Counted from the stretch's first letter, positions 7,970-16,082 are shown. The stretch is DNA of 34,489 nt from Streptomyces palmae (GCF_004684805.1 NZ_SRID01000027.1:1-34489); one strand, 5' to 3'. Numbers and translations: made by a program. The notes: a model not told the origin generated them from the letters alone.

Positions 7970-8620
7970 ATGAGGGACATGCCCCGCGTATCCCAGGAAC
8001 ACCTCGACGCCCGACGGCGGCAGATCCTCGACGCCGCCCGCGTCTGCTTCGTCCGCAACGGCTTCCACATGACGTCGATGCAGGACATCCTGCGCGAGGC
8101 GGATCTGTCGGCGGGCGCCGTCTACCGCTACTTCCGCAGCAAGGACGAGATCATCAAGGCCATCGCCGGCTCGGCCCTGGAGGAGTTCACCAGCTCTTAC
8201 GACGAACTGCTCGCCGAGGCCACCGATCTGACGCTGAACGGCGGGATCGACGGCCTGATCGACACCATGAGCCGCTACCACCGCACCCACGACCTGCCGA
8301 AACTGATCGTGACGGTCTGGGGCGAGGCGATGCGCTCCCCCGAGCTGGCCGCGATGTACGGGCTGTTCACCGAGCGGCTGCGGTCCCTGCTGACCACCGG
8401 CGGGGAGCGACTGGAGAAGGCCGGACAGCTTCCCGAGGGGATGACCCCGGACGGCTTCGCGCGGGTGGTCATCGGGGTGCTCCAGGGCAACATCCTCCAG
8501 ATGGCGCTGATGGACGCGGACCCCGAGGTGTTCCGCACCAATCTGCACGCCCTCCTCGCGGCGGCGACCGCCCCGGCACGACCGAAAGGCGCCGTTGTGG
8601 GCCCCCAGGAGCAGCAGTAA
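7970..8620 (+). CDS. TetR-family transcriptional regulator
   Basis: 216 residues from ATG 7970; ATG 7979 (MPRVSQEHLDARR) is an equally reasonable start. No Shine-Dalgarno sequence precedes either, so a leaderless or weakly initiated mRNA is possible. The N-terminal helix-turn-helix is classic: RRRQILDAARVCFVRNGF, then TSMQDILREADLSAGAVYRYF and SKDEII, about residues 15-65. The remaining 150 residues are the all-helical ligand and dimerisation domain, with no recognisable effector signature. It lies downstream of the dehydrogenase-like gene (87-nt gap) and upstream of a DedA gene (309-nt gap), so neighbours and itself are candidate targets. The palindrome at 7953-7966 supports autoregulation. 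Confidence 0.92.
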   Translation: MRDMPRVSQEHLDARRRQILDAARVCFVRNGFHMTSMQDILREADLSAGAVYRYFRSKDEIIKAIAGSALEEFTSSYDELLAEATDLTLNGGIDGLIDTMSRYHRTHDLPKLIVTVWGEAMRSPELAAMYGLFTERLRSLLTTGGERLEKAGQLPEGMTPDGFARVVIGVLQGNILQMALMDADPEVFRTNLHALLAAATAPARPKGAVVGPQEQQ

Positions 8621-8929
8621 AATTCAATATCAGATGAATTAGGGGGAGTCGGCACTTCCGGGGCATGCCAGGCATTCAGGGCGTCCCGGTCGCTGTGTCG
8701 GCATGCGCGAGCAGCACCGTCACCCCGGATCCGGCACCGGACGCCCGGAGTTCGGTGGCCAGGGCCCGGCAGGCGCGGCACCCGGAACAGCACGGAACAG
8801 GGAACGGCCCACCCGGTACGGGCGTTCGAGCCAGCGGCGCGGCGCGAGAACCGACGGCACCCGGCGCACCCCCGTGGGCCGCCGCGAGGTACTACCGACC
8901 AGGGAGGTACCGACCGCCATGGAGACACC
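8621..8929. other. Intergenic region without a supported gene
   Basis: 309 nt between tetR and the DedA gene. A short A/T-rich inverted repeat (AATTCA at 8621-8626, TGAATT at 8635-8640) follows the tetR stop codon. The rest is GC-rich, with GCATGC-type palindromes near 8664 and 8702. Nothing here looks coding. Confidence 0.5.
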
Positions 8930-9550
8930 ATGGGATGGCTGAGCGATCTGCTGCTGACGCTCCCGGGGTGGTCCGTGCTCGCCCTGGTGTTCCTGGTGCC
9001 GGCCCTGGAGGCAGCCGCCTTCCCCGGCGTACTGATGCCCGGCCAGTCCACCGTGCTCATCGGCGGCGCCCTCGCCCACCTCGGCCGCGCCCCGCTCGCC
9101 TCGGTGCTCGTCGCGGCGGCCCTGGGCGCGGTGATCGGCCCCAGCGTCGGTTATCTGATCGGGCGCCGATGGGGCCACCGGATGACCGAGCGGCTCCCCC
9201 GTCGCCTGGTGCGGCCCGCCGACGTGGCGCGCGCCGAGGCGCTGGTGCGCAAGCTCAGCGGCCCCGCCCTGGTCGCGGCCCGGTTCGTGGCCCTGCTGCG
9301 CACCCTGGTGCCCGCCCTCAGCGGCGCCGCCGGCGTGCCCTACCGCCGCTTCCTGCTGTGGAACGCGGTGGGCGGCGTGACCTGGGCCGTCGGCACCACA
9401 CTGGCCGGATTCCAGCTGGGGGGCAGCTGGGAGCGGCTGCGGTCCGGGGCGACGGTGGCCGGCTGGCTGGCCGCCGCGGCGCTGGCCCTGCTGGCGCTGA
9501 TCGGCTTCGCGGTTCACCGGTTCCGCCTGCGGCGCGCCCGTCCCAGCTGA
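8930..9550 (+). CDS. DedA-family (SNARE-associated-type) integral membrane protein
   Basis: 206 residues, ATG 8930 with GGAG at 8921-8924. Hydrophobic segments at about 13-33, 40-75, 110-160 and 175-197 fit the DedA/VTT topology. Family hallmarks are FLVPALEAAAFPGVLMPGQ near 21-39 (acidic residue followed by FPG) and the second amphipathic segment with ARFVALLRTLVPALSGAAG at 117-135, where the family carries R/xR/P residues. A basic tail (RFRLRRARPS) is cytoplasmic. DedA proteins are linked to lipid scrambling, undecaprenyl-phosphate recycling and membrane homeostasis; the specific substrate here is unknown. The 3' end overlaps the oppositely oriented gene ending at 9514 by 37 nt. Confidence 0.88.
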   Translation: MGWLSDLLLTLPGWSVLALVFLVPALEAAAFPGVLMPGQSTVLIGGALAHLGRAPLASVLVAAALGAVIGPSVGYLIGRRWGHRMTERLPRRLVRPADVARAEALVRKLSGPALVAARFVALLRTLVPALSGAAGVPYRRFLLWNAVGGVTWAVGTTLAGFQLGGSWERLRSGATVAGWLAAAALALLALIGFAVHRFRLRRARPS

Positions 9551-11988
9551 AACACCACGGCCAGCAGGATCAGCAGCAGCCCGCCCACCACGATGGTGAC
9601 CGCGCCGGAGGACACCGAGCGCACCTTGGCGGTGAAGGTGATCGGCCGTCCCCAGGGCCGGCCGTCCGAGGAGGCGTAGAGCTGGGCGGTCAGCCGTACC
9701 GGCCCGTTGGCGTGCGCCCGCACCTCCACCCGTACGGTGTGGCTGGCGGCCCGCGAGATCTGGGCCGGCACCCCGCGGCCCGTCACCTCCACCCGCTCCG
9801 GCCGACTGGAGGTCACCCGCACCTCCAGCCCGGAGACCGGCTGCTGGAGGGCGTTCTCCACGGTGACCGGGATCTTCGCCGTGTCCCCCACCACCGTCAC
9901 CGTCGACTTGGGCAGCAGCCGCACCGATTCCTGCGAGGCGGTGAGGAAGCCGGTGAGTCCGCGGACGTAGGACCGGTTGCCGGCCCGATCGCCGCGCCAT
10001 CCGGCGGACACCGAGCGCGCCTGCGCGTCCCGCACCGACCGGATGGTCTGCTCCGGGTCGGACAGCACCCGGACCAGCGAACGCAGCTGCCACTCGACCC
10101 GGGCCACCTCGTCCAGCCGGGCGGCCGGCAGCTCGGTGCGGCGCAGCGCGGCCGGGTACTCCGCGGGCGTACCCACCTGACCGGGCACCGGTCCGCGCAG
10201 CGCCGTGCCCAGCCGCACCGGCTTCAGCCACCCCGCCTCGGTGCCGTCCGCCAGGGCCTGGGCCAGCGAGTCGGCCGCCGTCCGGGACAGGTCGCGGGGT
10301 GGTACGACGACCAGTGCGCGCGAGGCGTTCGGGGCCTCGTCCACCGCCGCCAGGGTCTCCGCGAGAAACCGCTGGCGGGCGGCGACCGCCTGCTCCCCGG
10401 TCACCCTGCCCAGCAGCTCGGCCAGCCCGGTGTCGTACGGCAGCGCCGTCAGCCCGCCGACCAGCGCCACCGGCCCGTCGTCGGTGGGGCCGCGCTCCCC
10501 CGGCTCCCCGCTCAACCCCGCTCCGGAGGCGAGCAGCACCCGCCGGCCCGTCCGGCCGGCCAGGTCGGTGATCGACGTGTCCAGCGCCCCGCCCACCGGC
10601 CAGGCCAGGTCCCGCCGCGCCCGGACGCCCAGCGCGTCCTCCACCACCGCCCCGCCCTCCGGGTCCGGCTCCAGCTGCCGGGCCGACTCGCCGCGGCCGT
10701 GGTGGGCCAGCGAGGCGATATCCGGGTCCGCGTAGGGCAGCGCCGCCACCTCCCGGCCGCGCACCGCGGCCCGCAGGGCGTCCAGCCAGTCGGCCGCCGC
10801 GCCGCCGCCCCGGCCCGGGGTGCTCTCCCGTGGATCGGTGGTGTCCGGGGTACGGGCCACCCGGTAGCCGTCCGCCATCGCCTGCGCCTCGACGATCAGG
10901 TCCGGGTCGACCAGCCAGCTCACCGGGCGCCCCCTGCCCTCCTCCACCAGCCGCCGCAACCGCCCGCCGGGCGCGAAGGAGTCCGCCAGCGCGTCATCCC
11001 GGAACACCGGCTCGGCGACGCCCCCCACCCTCAGCGTCAGCGCCTGCATATGCGGCACGTCGGTCAGCGGCCACAGCACCGCGGTACGCAGCGGCTGGGC
11101 GCGCACCGTGCTCGGGTACCAGGGCAGAAAGGTGCGGGCCCGGCCGTGCGGGGACCCGTCCCGCCCGACCAGCGCGACGGTCAGCGGATACGGGCCGGGG
11201 GTGGTCAGGTCCAGGTCGTCCACCGGCACCCGCAGCCGGAAGTCCGCCCGCTCCCCGGGCCGGAGCCGGCCGACCGGGGCGGTGGGCTCCAACCGCGCCC
11301 CGTCGGCCGCGGTCACCTCGCCCCTGGCCGCCACCGCGGCCAGCCCACTGCGGGTGCCCACCGCCTCACCGGCCACCCGCAGATCCACCTGCGCCCCGCT
11401 GAACGCCTTCCCGGACCGGTTGGTGACCGTCCCGCTCACACTCAGGATGTCCCCCTCCACCGGCGCCGCCGGCGAGAACCCCCGCAGCACGACCTCGGCG
11501 GCCTCCCCCGGAGGCACCTCGGCGGACTGCCCAGCACGCGGCCCCGACCGCACACCCGCGAGGCCCGCCCGAGCCCGAGCCTCCCTCGCCACCGCGGAAG
11601 CGAGACCCACCGAACACCCGGCGGCAGGCCCCGCAGGACCCCGGCGCGCGGAGAGATTCCCCGGGGCCGGCGGACACGCCATGGCCGGTGCCGGGGCGGC
11701 CGGACCCACGGCAACCGCGCCGGGGGCAGCCGACACCCGGGGAGCCAGGAACCCGCCGACCGGACCCCCGACCCCCGAGGGGGGAGCGGCCGGACCCACG
11801 GCAACCGAGGCGGGGGCAACCGGTCCCCCGGCCGCCGCGACCGGGGGACCCGGGCCCACGGCGGCCGATGCCGGGGCGGCCGGGATCGTCGTAGCGGGCA
11901 CGGGGCGGGGCGTGGCCGAGGCGCAGGGCAGCAGGAGCAACGCGAGGGCCGGAAGCACGGCCGCCGCACGCACCCTGCCACCCGTCAT
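9514..11988 (-). CDS. Large secreted membrane-anchored protein, DUF6049-like
   Basis: 824 residues. ATG 11988 is chosen because GAGGTGA at 11994-12000 lies 5 nt upstream; the frame stays open for another 115 codons without a better start. Residues 1-26 form a signal peptide. About 27-160 is low-complexity Pro/Ala/Val/Gly sequence with recurring AVGPAAP-like units. From about 163 the sequence becomes ordered, with an Ig-like start (LRGFSPAAPVEGD ... VSGTVTNRSG) and a long central region. Near the C-terminus SGAVTIVVGGLLLILLAVV is a transmembrane helix followed by a basic cytoplasmic end (GRARRRRNR). This arrangement matches the actinobacterial surface glycoprotein family annotated DUF6049; no enzyme motif was recognised. 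It probably projects from the membrane into the wall. The stop codon overlaps the convergent DedA gene. Confidence 0.75.
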   Translation of the reverse strand: MTGGRVRAAAVLPALALLLLPCASATPRPVPATTIPAAPASAAVGPGPPVAAAGGPVAPASVAVGPAAPPSGVGGPVGGFLAPRVSAAPGAVAVGPAAPAPAMACPPAPGNLSARRGPAGPAAGCSVGLASAVAREARARAGLAGVRSGPRAGQSAEVPPGEAAEVVLRGFSPAAPVEGDILSVSGTVTNRSGKAFSGAQVDLRVAGEAVGTRSGLAAVAARGEVTAADGARLEPTAPVGRLRPGERADFRLRVPVDDLDLTTPGPYPLTVALVGRDGSPHGRARTFLPWYPSTVRAQPLRTAVLWPLTDVPHMQALTLRVGGVAEPVFRDDALADSFAPGGRLRRLVEEGRGRPVSWLVDPDLIVEAQAMADGYRVARTPDTTDPRESTPGRGGGAAADWLDALRAAVRGREVAALPYADPDIASLAHHGRGESARQLEPDPEGGAVVEDALGVRARRDLAWPVGGALDTSITDLAGRTGRRVLLASGAGLSGEPGERGPTDDGPVALVGGLTALPYDTGLAELLGRVTGEQAVAARQRFLAETLAAVDEAPNASRALVVVPPRDLSRTAADSLAQALADGTEAGWLKPVRLGTALRGPVPGQVGTPAEYPAALRRTELPAARLDEVARVEWQLRSLVRVLSDPEQTIRSVRDAQARSVSAGWRGDRAGNRSYVRGLTGFLTASQESVRLLPKSTVTVVGDTAKIPVTVENALQQPVSGLEVRVTSSRPERVEVTGRGVPAQISRAASHTVRVEVRAHANGPVRLTAQLYASSDGRPWGRPITFTAKVRSVSSGAVTIVVGGLLLILLAVVFQLGRARRRRNR

Positions 11989-12395
11989 CGCCGTCACCTC
12001 GACGTCCGTTCCACCTGCCTGGGCCCATAGGACTGAGCATGGCCACACGCACGGCACCACGCGCGCCGACTGCGTCAAACGCCACCGGCACAAGGCGCCG
12101 CGCACGTCGCGCCACACGCACACCCCCGCGCCCCCGGACACCACCGGCACACGGTGCACCACACACCCGCGCCCCGCCCACGGCATCCGCGCGCCGTACA
12201 CCGCACCCGGACTCCGCGATCCCGGACACCGCGCACGGCACCGCACACGGCACCACACACCCGCGCCCCCGGTACGTATCGGCACCGCACTCCGCGCCTC
12301 ACGGGGACGCCCCCGCGCCGCACCCCGCAGCACGTCCCGGGGGCTCCAACTCCCGTACGGCGCGCCCCCGCGCAGGGGACGCGCACGCGAGAGTG
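11989..12395. repeat. C/A-rich intergenic region with direct repeats
   Basis: 407 nt with no supported gene. The plus strand is strikingly rich in C and A (CAC, ACACGG and CCGCGCC units). A 19-nt direct repeat CACCACACACCCGCGCCCC occurs at 12157-12175 and 12251-12269, and GGCACC/ACACGG units recur in between. It separates the start of the DUF6049-like gene from the end of the MreB-like gene, so it is the upstream region of the former. Confidence 0.55.
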
Positions 12396-13619
12396 TCAGA
12401 TGCGGGCCATGGCGCCCGGCCCGGTGAGGCGGGGCTTGGCGTCCAGGATGGTCTTGAGCGCGTCGAAGTCCTCGACGCAGCGACCGGTGCCCACGGCCAC
12501 GCAGTTCAGCGGGTCGTCGGCGATCACCACCGGGATGTCCAGCTCACGGCTGAGCCGTAGGTCCAGGCCGCGCAGCAGCGCGCCGCCGCCGGTGAGCACG
12601 ATGCCGCGGTCCATGATGTCGCCGGCCAACTCGGGCGGAGTCTCGTCCAGCGTGGAGCGGACCGCCGCCACGATCGCCTCGACCGGTTCGGTCAGCGCCT
12701 GCCGCACCTCCTCCGCGGTGAGTTCCAGGATCTTGGGCAGCCCGCTGGCCTGGTCCCGGCCGCGGACGGTGCAGCGCTGCGGCGGCAGCAGGCCCTGGGT
12801 GCGCTCGGCATCGCCATCCTGGGCGAGTTCCGCTCCCCCGTCCCCGTCCGCCTCCGCGATCACACCCGCAGCCGCACCCGGCACATCCGCGTCGGGCAGC
12901 GTCACATGTCGGGACGCCGCCTGCTGGGCGAGGCTGTGGGCCGTCCAGTGCCCGCCCGGCGCGGCCGAGCCGATGCTCATCTTGATTTCCTCGGCGGTGC
13001 GTTCGCCGATGGCCATGGCGTACCGCTTCTTGACGAACGCCGTGATCGCGGCATCCATCGCATCGCCCGCGGTACGCACCGAGCAGGCCGTGACGATGCC
13101 GCCGAGCGAGATCACCGCGACCTCGGCGGTGCCGCCGCCGACGTCCACCACCATGCAGCCGGTCGGCTCGCTCACCGGCAGGCCCGCGCCGATCGCCGCG
13201 GCCATCGGCTCCTCCACGAGGTGCACCTGACGGGCCCCCGCGAGCTGGGCGGCCTCGATCACCGCGCGCCGCTCAACTCCGGTGATTCCGGACGGCACAC
13301 AGACCACGACCCGTGGGCGGGACAGCGGCCGACCGCCGGTCACCTTCCGGATGAAGTGCCTCAGCATCCGCTCGGCGATCTCGAAGTCCGCTATTACGCC
13401 GTCCCGCAGCGGCCGGACGGCCACGATGTTGGACGGGGTGCGGCCGATGGTCTCCTTGGCCTCCGCCCCCACCGACAGCACTCTGCCGTCGATGGCGTTG
13501 ACCGCCACCACCGACGGCTCGTTGAGCACGACTCCCTTCCCCCGTGCGTACACCAGCGTGTTCGCGGTGCCGAGGTCGATCCCCAAGTCTCGTCCGGTGA
13601 ACGACTTACTTTGCGCCAT
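12396..13619 (-). CDS. MreB/Mbl-like bacterial actin with an internal insertion
   Basis: 407 residues; typical MreB proteins are about 340-350. Actin-fold ATPase motifs are clear: phosphate 1 DLGIDLGTANTLVY (11-24), VVCVPSGITGVERRAV (105-120), phosphate 2 MVVDVGGGTAEVAVISLGG (156-174) and adenosine motif DRGIVLTGGGALLRGLD (337-353). Between GSA (217-219) and GRDQASGLPK (287-296) about 65 residues are present where family members normally have about 20, giving a roughly 45-50-residue Ala/Asp/Glu-rich insertion (about 225-280). No mreC or mreD follows, so this is a stand-alone paralogue. In Streptomyces such proteins act in spore-wall synthesis, plausible near bldM and whiD. ATG 13619 fits the family N-terminus, but has no Shine-Dalgarno sequence and lies inside an inverted repeat. 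Confidence 0.9.
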   Translation of the reverse strand: MAQSKSFTGRDLGIDLGTANTLVYARGKGVVLNEPSVVAVNAIDGRVLSVGAEAKETIGRTPSNIVAVRPLRDGVIADFEIAERMLRHFIRKVTGGRPLSRPRVVVCVPSGITGVERRAVIEAAQLAGARQVHLVEEPMAAAIGAGLPVSEPTGCMVVDVGGGTAEVAVISLGGIVTACSVRTAGDAMDAAITAFVKKRYAMAIGERTAEEIKMSIGSAAPGGHWTAHSLAQQAASRHVTLPDADVPGAAAGVIAEADGDGGAELAQDGDAERTQGLLPPQRCTVRGRDQASGLPKILELTAEEVRQALTEPVEAIVAAVRSTLDETPPELAGDIMDRGIVLTGGGALLRGLDLRLSRELDIPVVIADDPLNCVAVGTGRCVEDFDALKTILDAKPRLTGPGAMARI

Positions 13620-13640
13620 AAGTTGGCATTATTGCTTATG
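13617..13640. promoter_or_regulatory. Inverted repeat enclosing the mreB-like start codon
   Basis: CATAAG at 13617-13622 and CTTATG at 13635-13640 form a perfect 6-bp inverted repeat with a 12-nt loop. On the mRNA strand the ATG lies in the 3' arm. An overlapping GGCAT/ATGCC repeat (13625-13629, 13638-13642) offers an alternative fold. It could mask the start codon or be a protein-binding site. Confidence 0.45.
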
Positions 13641-14135
13641 CCCGATTCTTGTCGAGCCTCGACCTCCCGAGTTGGCGCACTCTCGTCGCTGACAGAACGC
13701 CACCACGAGCACCACCTCCCCGAGCTTGGCCGAAATCCCGCCAACCCTGATGGGCGTGTCGCCCATCGACCAGCACCGGAGACGGCGTCGCGGCGCTGCC
13801 ACACGACGATCGCGGGCCTCCCACCGGATCACTTCGGGCCGGATCTCGACTTGGGGGCGCCACGGGTCTTGGGTAAAGAACGATTCTTCGTTCGACGTCG
13901 CTGACAGAGCAGAGAGTTGGCTGGTCACCCAGCGAGGGACCGAATAGCCCCACTGAATCACCATATGACGGGCGCCGTGTATCCGTCCGGTCCCAGGCAT
14001 GTCACGGTCGTCTGAGTTGGCTTGTCGGATTGTCATACGCTGCTGTTAATTTGTGGCACGCACTTTCTCGCCGCTCTCCAGCAGCATCTGTCCCCGGAGC
14101 GCGGCCCCACCACCTTCATCCCCGGGGGATTCGTC
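13620..14135. other. Divergent intergenic region (516 nt)
   Basis: No gene is supported between the mreB-like gene and the membrane protein at 14136. The region is somewhat less GC-rich than its surroundings and should hold both promoters. A perfect inverted repeat GAACGA-TTCT-TCGTTC lies at 13878-13893. An A/T-richer stretch around 14025-14055 is a possible promoter area for the rightward gene, but I cannot define a -35/-10 pair with confidence. Confidence 0.5.
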
Positions 14136-14750
14136 ATGAGCCAGAACTGGCAGCAGCCGCAGCAGCCGGGCGGCTACGGCTACCCGCCCCAGCAGCCGGG
14201 CGGCTACGGCCAGCCTGGCGGCTACGGCCAGCCGGGCCAGCCCCAGCCGCAGTACGGCGGCGGCTTCCCGCCGCCCCCGCCGCCGGCCGCCCAGCAAGGC
14301 AACGCCGGCCTCGCCATCCTCGTCGCCGTCATCGCCGCCATCGTGGGCGCCGCCATCTACGCGGGCATCCTCTTCGCCCTGGCCGACACCGACAAGGGCG
14401 AGATCACCAAGGTCGCCTACGTCGGCGTGGGTGTCGGCGCGCTGGTCGGCGCGGCCATCGGCAAGTTCGGCGGCCGCAACCAGGGCCTGTGGGTGCTGGG
14501 CGCGGTGCTGGCGCTGGGCGCCGTCTTCGTCGGCGAGCTCTACGGCTACGCGCTGGTCGCGGCCGACATGCTCGAGAAGTATCCCGCGGCGTTCGGCGGC
14601 AACCCTCCGTCGGCGAACGAGTTCTTCTTCGAGCACTTCAGCGACCTGTTCGACGGCTGGAAGGAAGACGCCAACGCCATGACGTACATCTTCATGGTCC
14701 TGTCTCCCGTCGCCGCCTTCGGTGCGGCCAAGAAGCTGGCCGACCGCTGA
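14136..14750 (+). CDS. Small membrane protein with Pro/Gln/Gly/Tyr-rich N-terminus
   Basis: 204 residues from ATG 14136 (GGGGGA about 8 nt upstream); the frame is open to 14022, but the family-like start MSQNWQQPQQPGGYGYPPQQ is here. Residues 1-50 are low-complexity PQQPGGYG/QPGGYGQ repeats ending in a polyproline run, typical of cytoplasmic tails of Streptomyces membrane proteins. Four hydrophobic segments follow at about 55-80, 90-107, 112-138 and 183-198. A more polar, aromatic-rich loop (NEFFFEHFSDLFDGWKED) lies between the third and fourth. No enzymatic or transport motif was recognised. It is a single-gene unit closed by a strong terminator. Confidence 0.82.
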   Translation: MSQNWQQPQQPGGYGYPPQQPGGYGQPGGYGQPGQPQPQYGGGFPPPPPPAAQQGNAGLAILVAVIAAIVGAAIYAGILFALADTDKGEITKVAYVGVGVGALVGAAIGKFGGRNQGLWVLGAVLALGAVFVGELYGYALVAADMLEKYPAAFGGNPPSANEFFFEHFSDLFDGWKEDANAMTYIFMVLSPVAAFGAAKKLADR

Positions 14751-14771
14751 CCCCAGGCAGCCGCAGGCATG

Positions 14772-14816
14772 ACGTCGAGGGCCTCCCGCGCGATGCACGT
14801 GGGAGGCCCTCGACGT
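14772..14816. terminator. Strong bidirectional intrinsic terminator
   Basis: A 16-bp perfect inverted repeat (14772-14787 with 14801-14816, arm ACGTCGAGGGCCTCCC) with a 13-nt loop is followed by TT. It lies between the convergent membrane-protein gene and guaB3 and can serve both. Confidence 0.9.
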
Positions 14817-14893
14817 TTGCGTGATGCGACGGCGTCAGGTCCACCCCGGCCGCGGCGGGCGGGGCGGGGCCCGGAACGCCTACCGGTCCGTCG

Positions 14894-16024
14894 TCAGCGC
14901 TTGGCGTGCTGGGCCGTCGGGGTGACGGTGACCTCGACGCGCTGGAACTCCTTGAGCTCGCTGTAGCCGGTGGTGGCCATCGCGCGGCGCAGGGCGCCGA
15001 AGAAGTTCATCGAGCCGTCCGGGGTGTGCGAGGGGCCGAGCAGGATCTCCTCGGTGGTGCCGACGGCACCCAGGTTCATCCGCTTGCCGCGCGGCACGTC
15101 CTCGTGCACGGCCTCCATGCCCCAGTGGTGGCCACGCCCCGGGGCATCGGTGGCGCGGGCCAGCGGGGAACCCATCATGACCGCGTCGGCGCCGCAGGCG
15201 ATCGCCTTGGGGAGGTCGCCGGACCAGCCCACGCCGCCGTCGGCGATGACGTGCACATAGCGGCCGCCGGACTCGTCCATGTAGTCGCGGCGGGCCGCGG
15301 CGACGTCCGCCACCGCGGTGGCCATCGGCACCTGGATGCCCAGCACGTTCCGCGTGGTGTGCGCGGCGCCGCCGCCGAAGCCGACCAGCACACCGGCGGC
15401 GCCGGTCCGCATCAGGTGGAGGGCGGCGGTGTAGGTGGCGCAGCCCCCGACGATCACCGGCACGTCGAGCTCGTAGATGAACTGCTTGAGGTTGAGCGGC
15501 TCGGCCGCCCCGGAGACGTGCTCGGCGGAGACGGTGGTGCCGCGGATCACGAAGATGTCGACACCGGCGTCCACCACGGCCTTGGAGAACTGAGCGGTGC
15601 GCTGCGGGGAGAGCGCGGCGGCGGTGACCACACCCGCGTCACGGACCTCCTTGATCCGCTGCCCGATCAGCTCTTCCTTGATCGGCTCGGCGTAGATCTC
15701 CTGCATCCGGCGGGTGGCGGTGCGCTCGTCCAGTTCGGCGATCTCGGCCAGCAGCGGCTCCGGGTCCTCGTACCGGGTCCACAGGCCCTCGAGGTTGAGT
15801 ACGCCCAGACCGCCCAGCTGGCCGATGCGGATCGCGGTCTGCGGGGAGACCACCGAGTCCATCGGGGCGGCGAGGAAGGGCAGCTCGAAGCGGTAGGCGT
15901 CGATCTGCCACGCGATGGAGACCTCCTTCGGATCCCGGGTGCGCCGGCTGGGGACGACCGCGATGTCGTCGAACGCGTACGCCCTGCGACCGCGCTTGCC
16001 TCGCCCGATCTCGATCTCAGTCAC
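14894..16024 (-). CDS. guaB3: GuaB3-type IMP dehydrogenase/GMP reductase family protein
   Basis: 376 residues, GTG start at 16024 with a GGAAGGG-like site upstream. It is a TIM-barrel protein of the IMPDH/GMPR superfamily without CBS domains, the length expected for GuaB3. Barrel motifs include LAAPMDSVVSP (51-61), VIVGGCATYTAALHLM (190-205), HVIADGGVGWSGDLPKA and GADAVMMGSPLA. In the loop where IMPDH and GMP reductase have the catalytic Cys (GSxC-T-TR), this protein reads GGGAAHTTR, with His222 at the Cys position. Cyanobacterial GuaB3 proteins have been reported to act as GMP reductases; whether this one is catalytic is open. It follows guaB by 142 nt on the same strand. Confidence 0.92.
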   Translation of the reverse strand: MTEIEIGRGKRGRRAYAFDDIAVVPSRRTRDPKEVSIAWQIDAYRFELPFLAAPMDSVVSPQTAIRIGQLGGLGVLNLEGLWTRYEDPEPLLAEIAELDERTATRRMQEIYAEPIKEELIGQRIKEVRDAGVVTAAALSPQRTAQFSKAVVDAGVDIFVIRGTTVSAEHVSGAAEPLNLKQFIYELDVPVIVGGCATYTAALHLMRTGAAGVLVGFGGGAAHTTRNVLGIQVPMATAVADVAAARRDYMDESGGRYVHVIADGGVGWSGDLPKAIACGADAVMMGSPLARATDAPGRGHHWGMEAVHEDVPRGKRMNLGAVGTTEEILLGPSHTPDGSMNFFGALRRAMATTGYSELKEFQRVEVTVTPTAQHAKR

Positions 16025-16082
16025 GTGAGTGGCCCTTCCCTGGTATGTCTGCCCGTCCAGTATCCCCGACGGGCACGCGGAA

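Noticed and set aside
6740..8548. 602-codon minus-strand frame under the dehydrogenase-like and tetR genes
   Set aside because: Low-complexity translation with no motif; the opposite strand encodes recognisable proteins.
8665..12030. 1121-codon plus-strand frame over the DedA and surface-protein genes
   Set aside because: Shadow frame produced by GC-rich codon bias; the translation lacks any domain and overlaps genes with clear signal and membrane segments.
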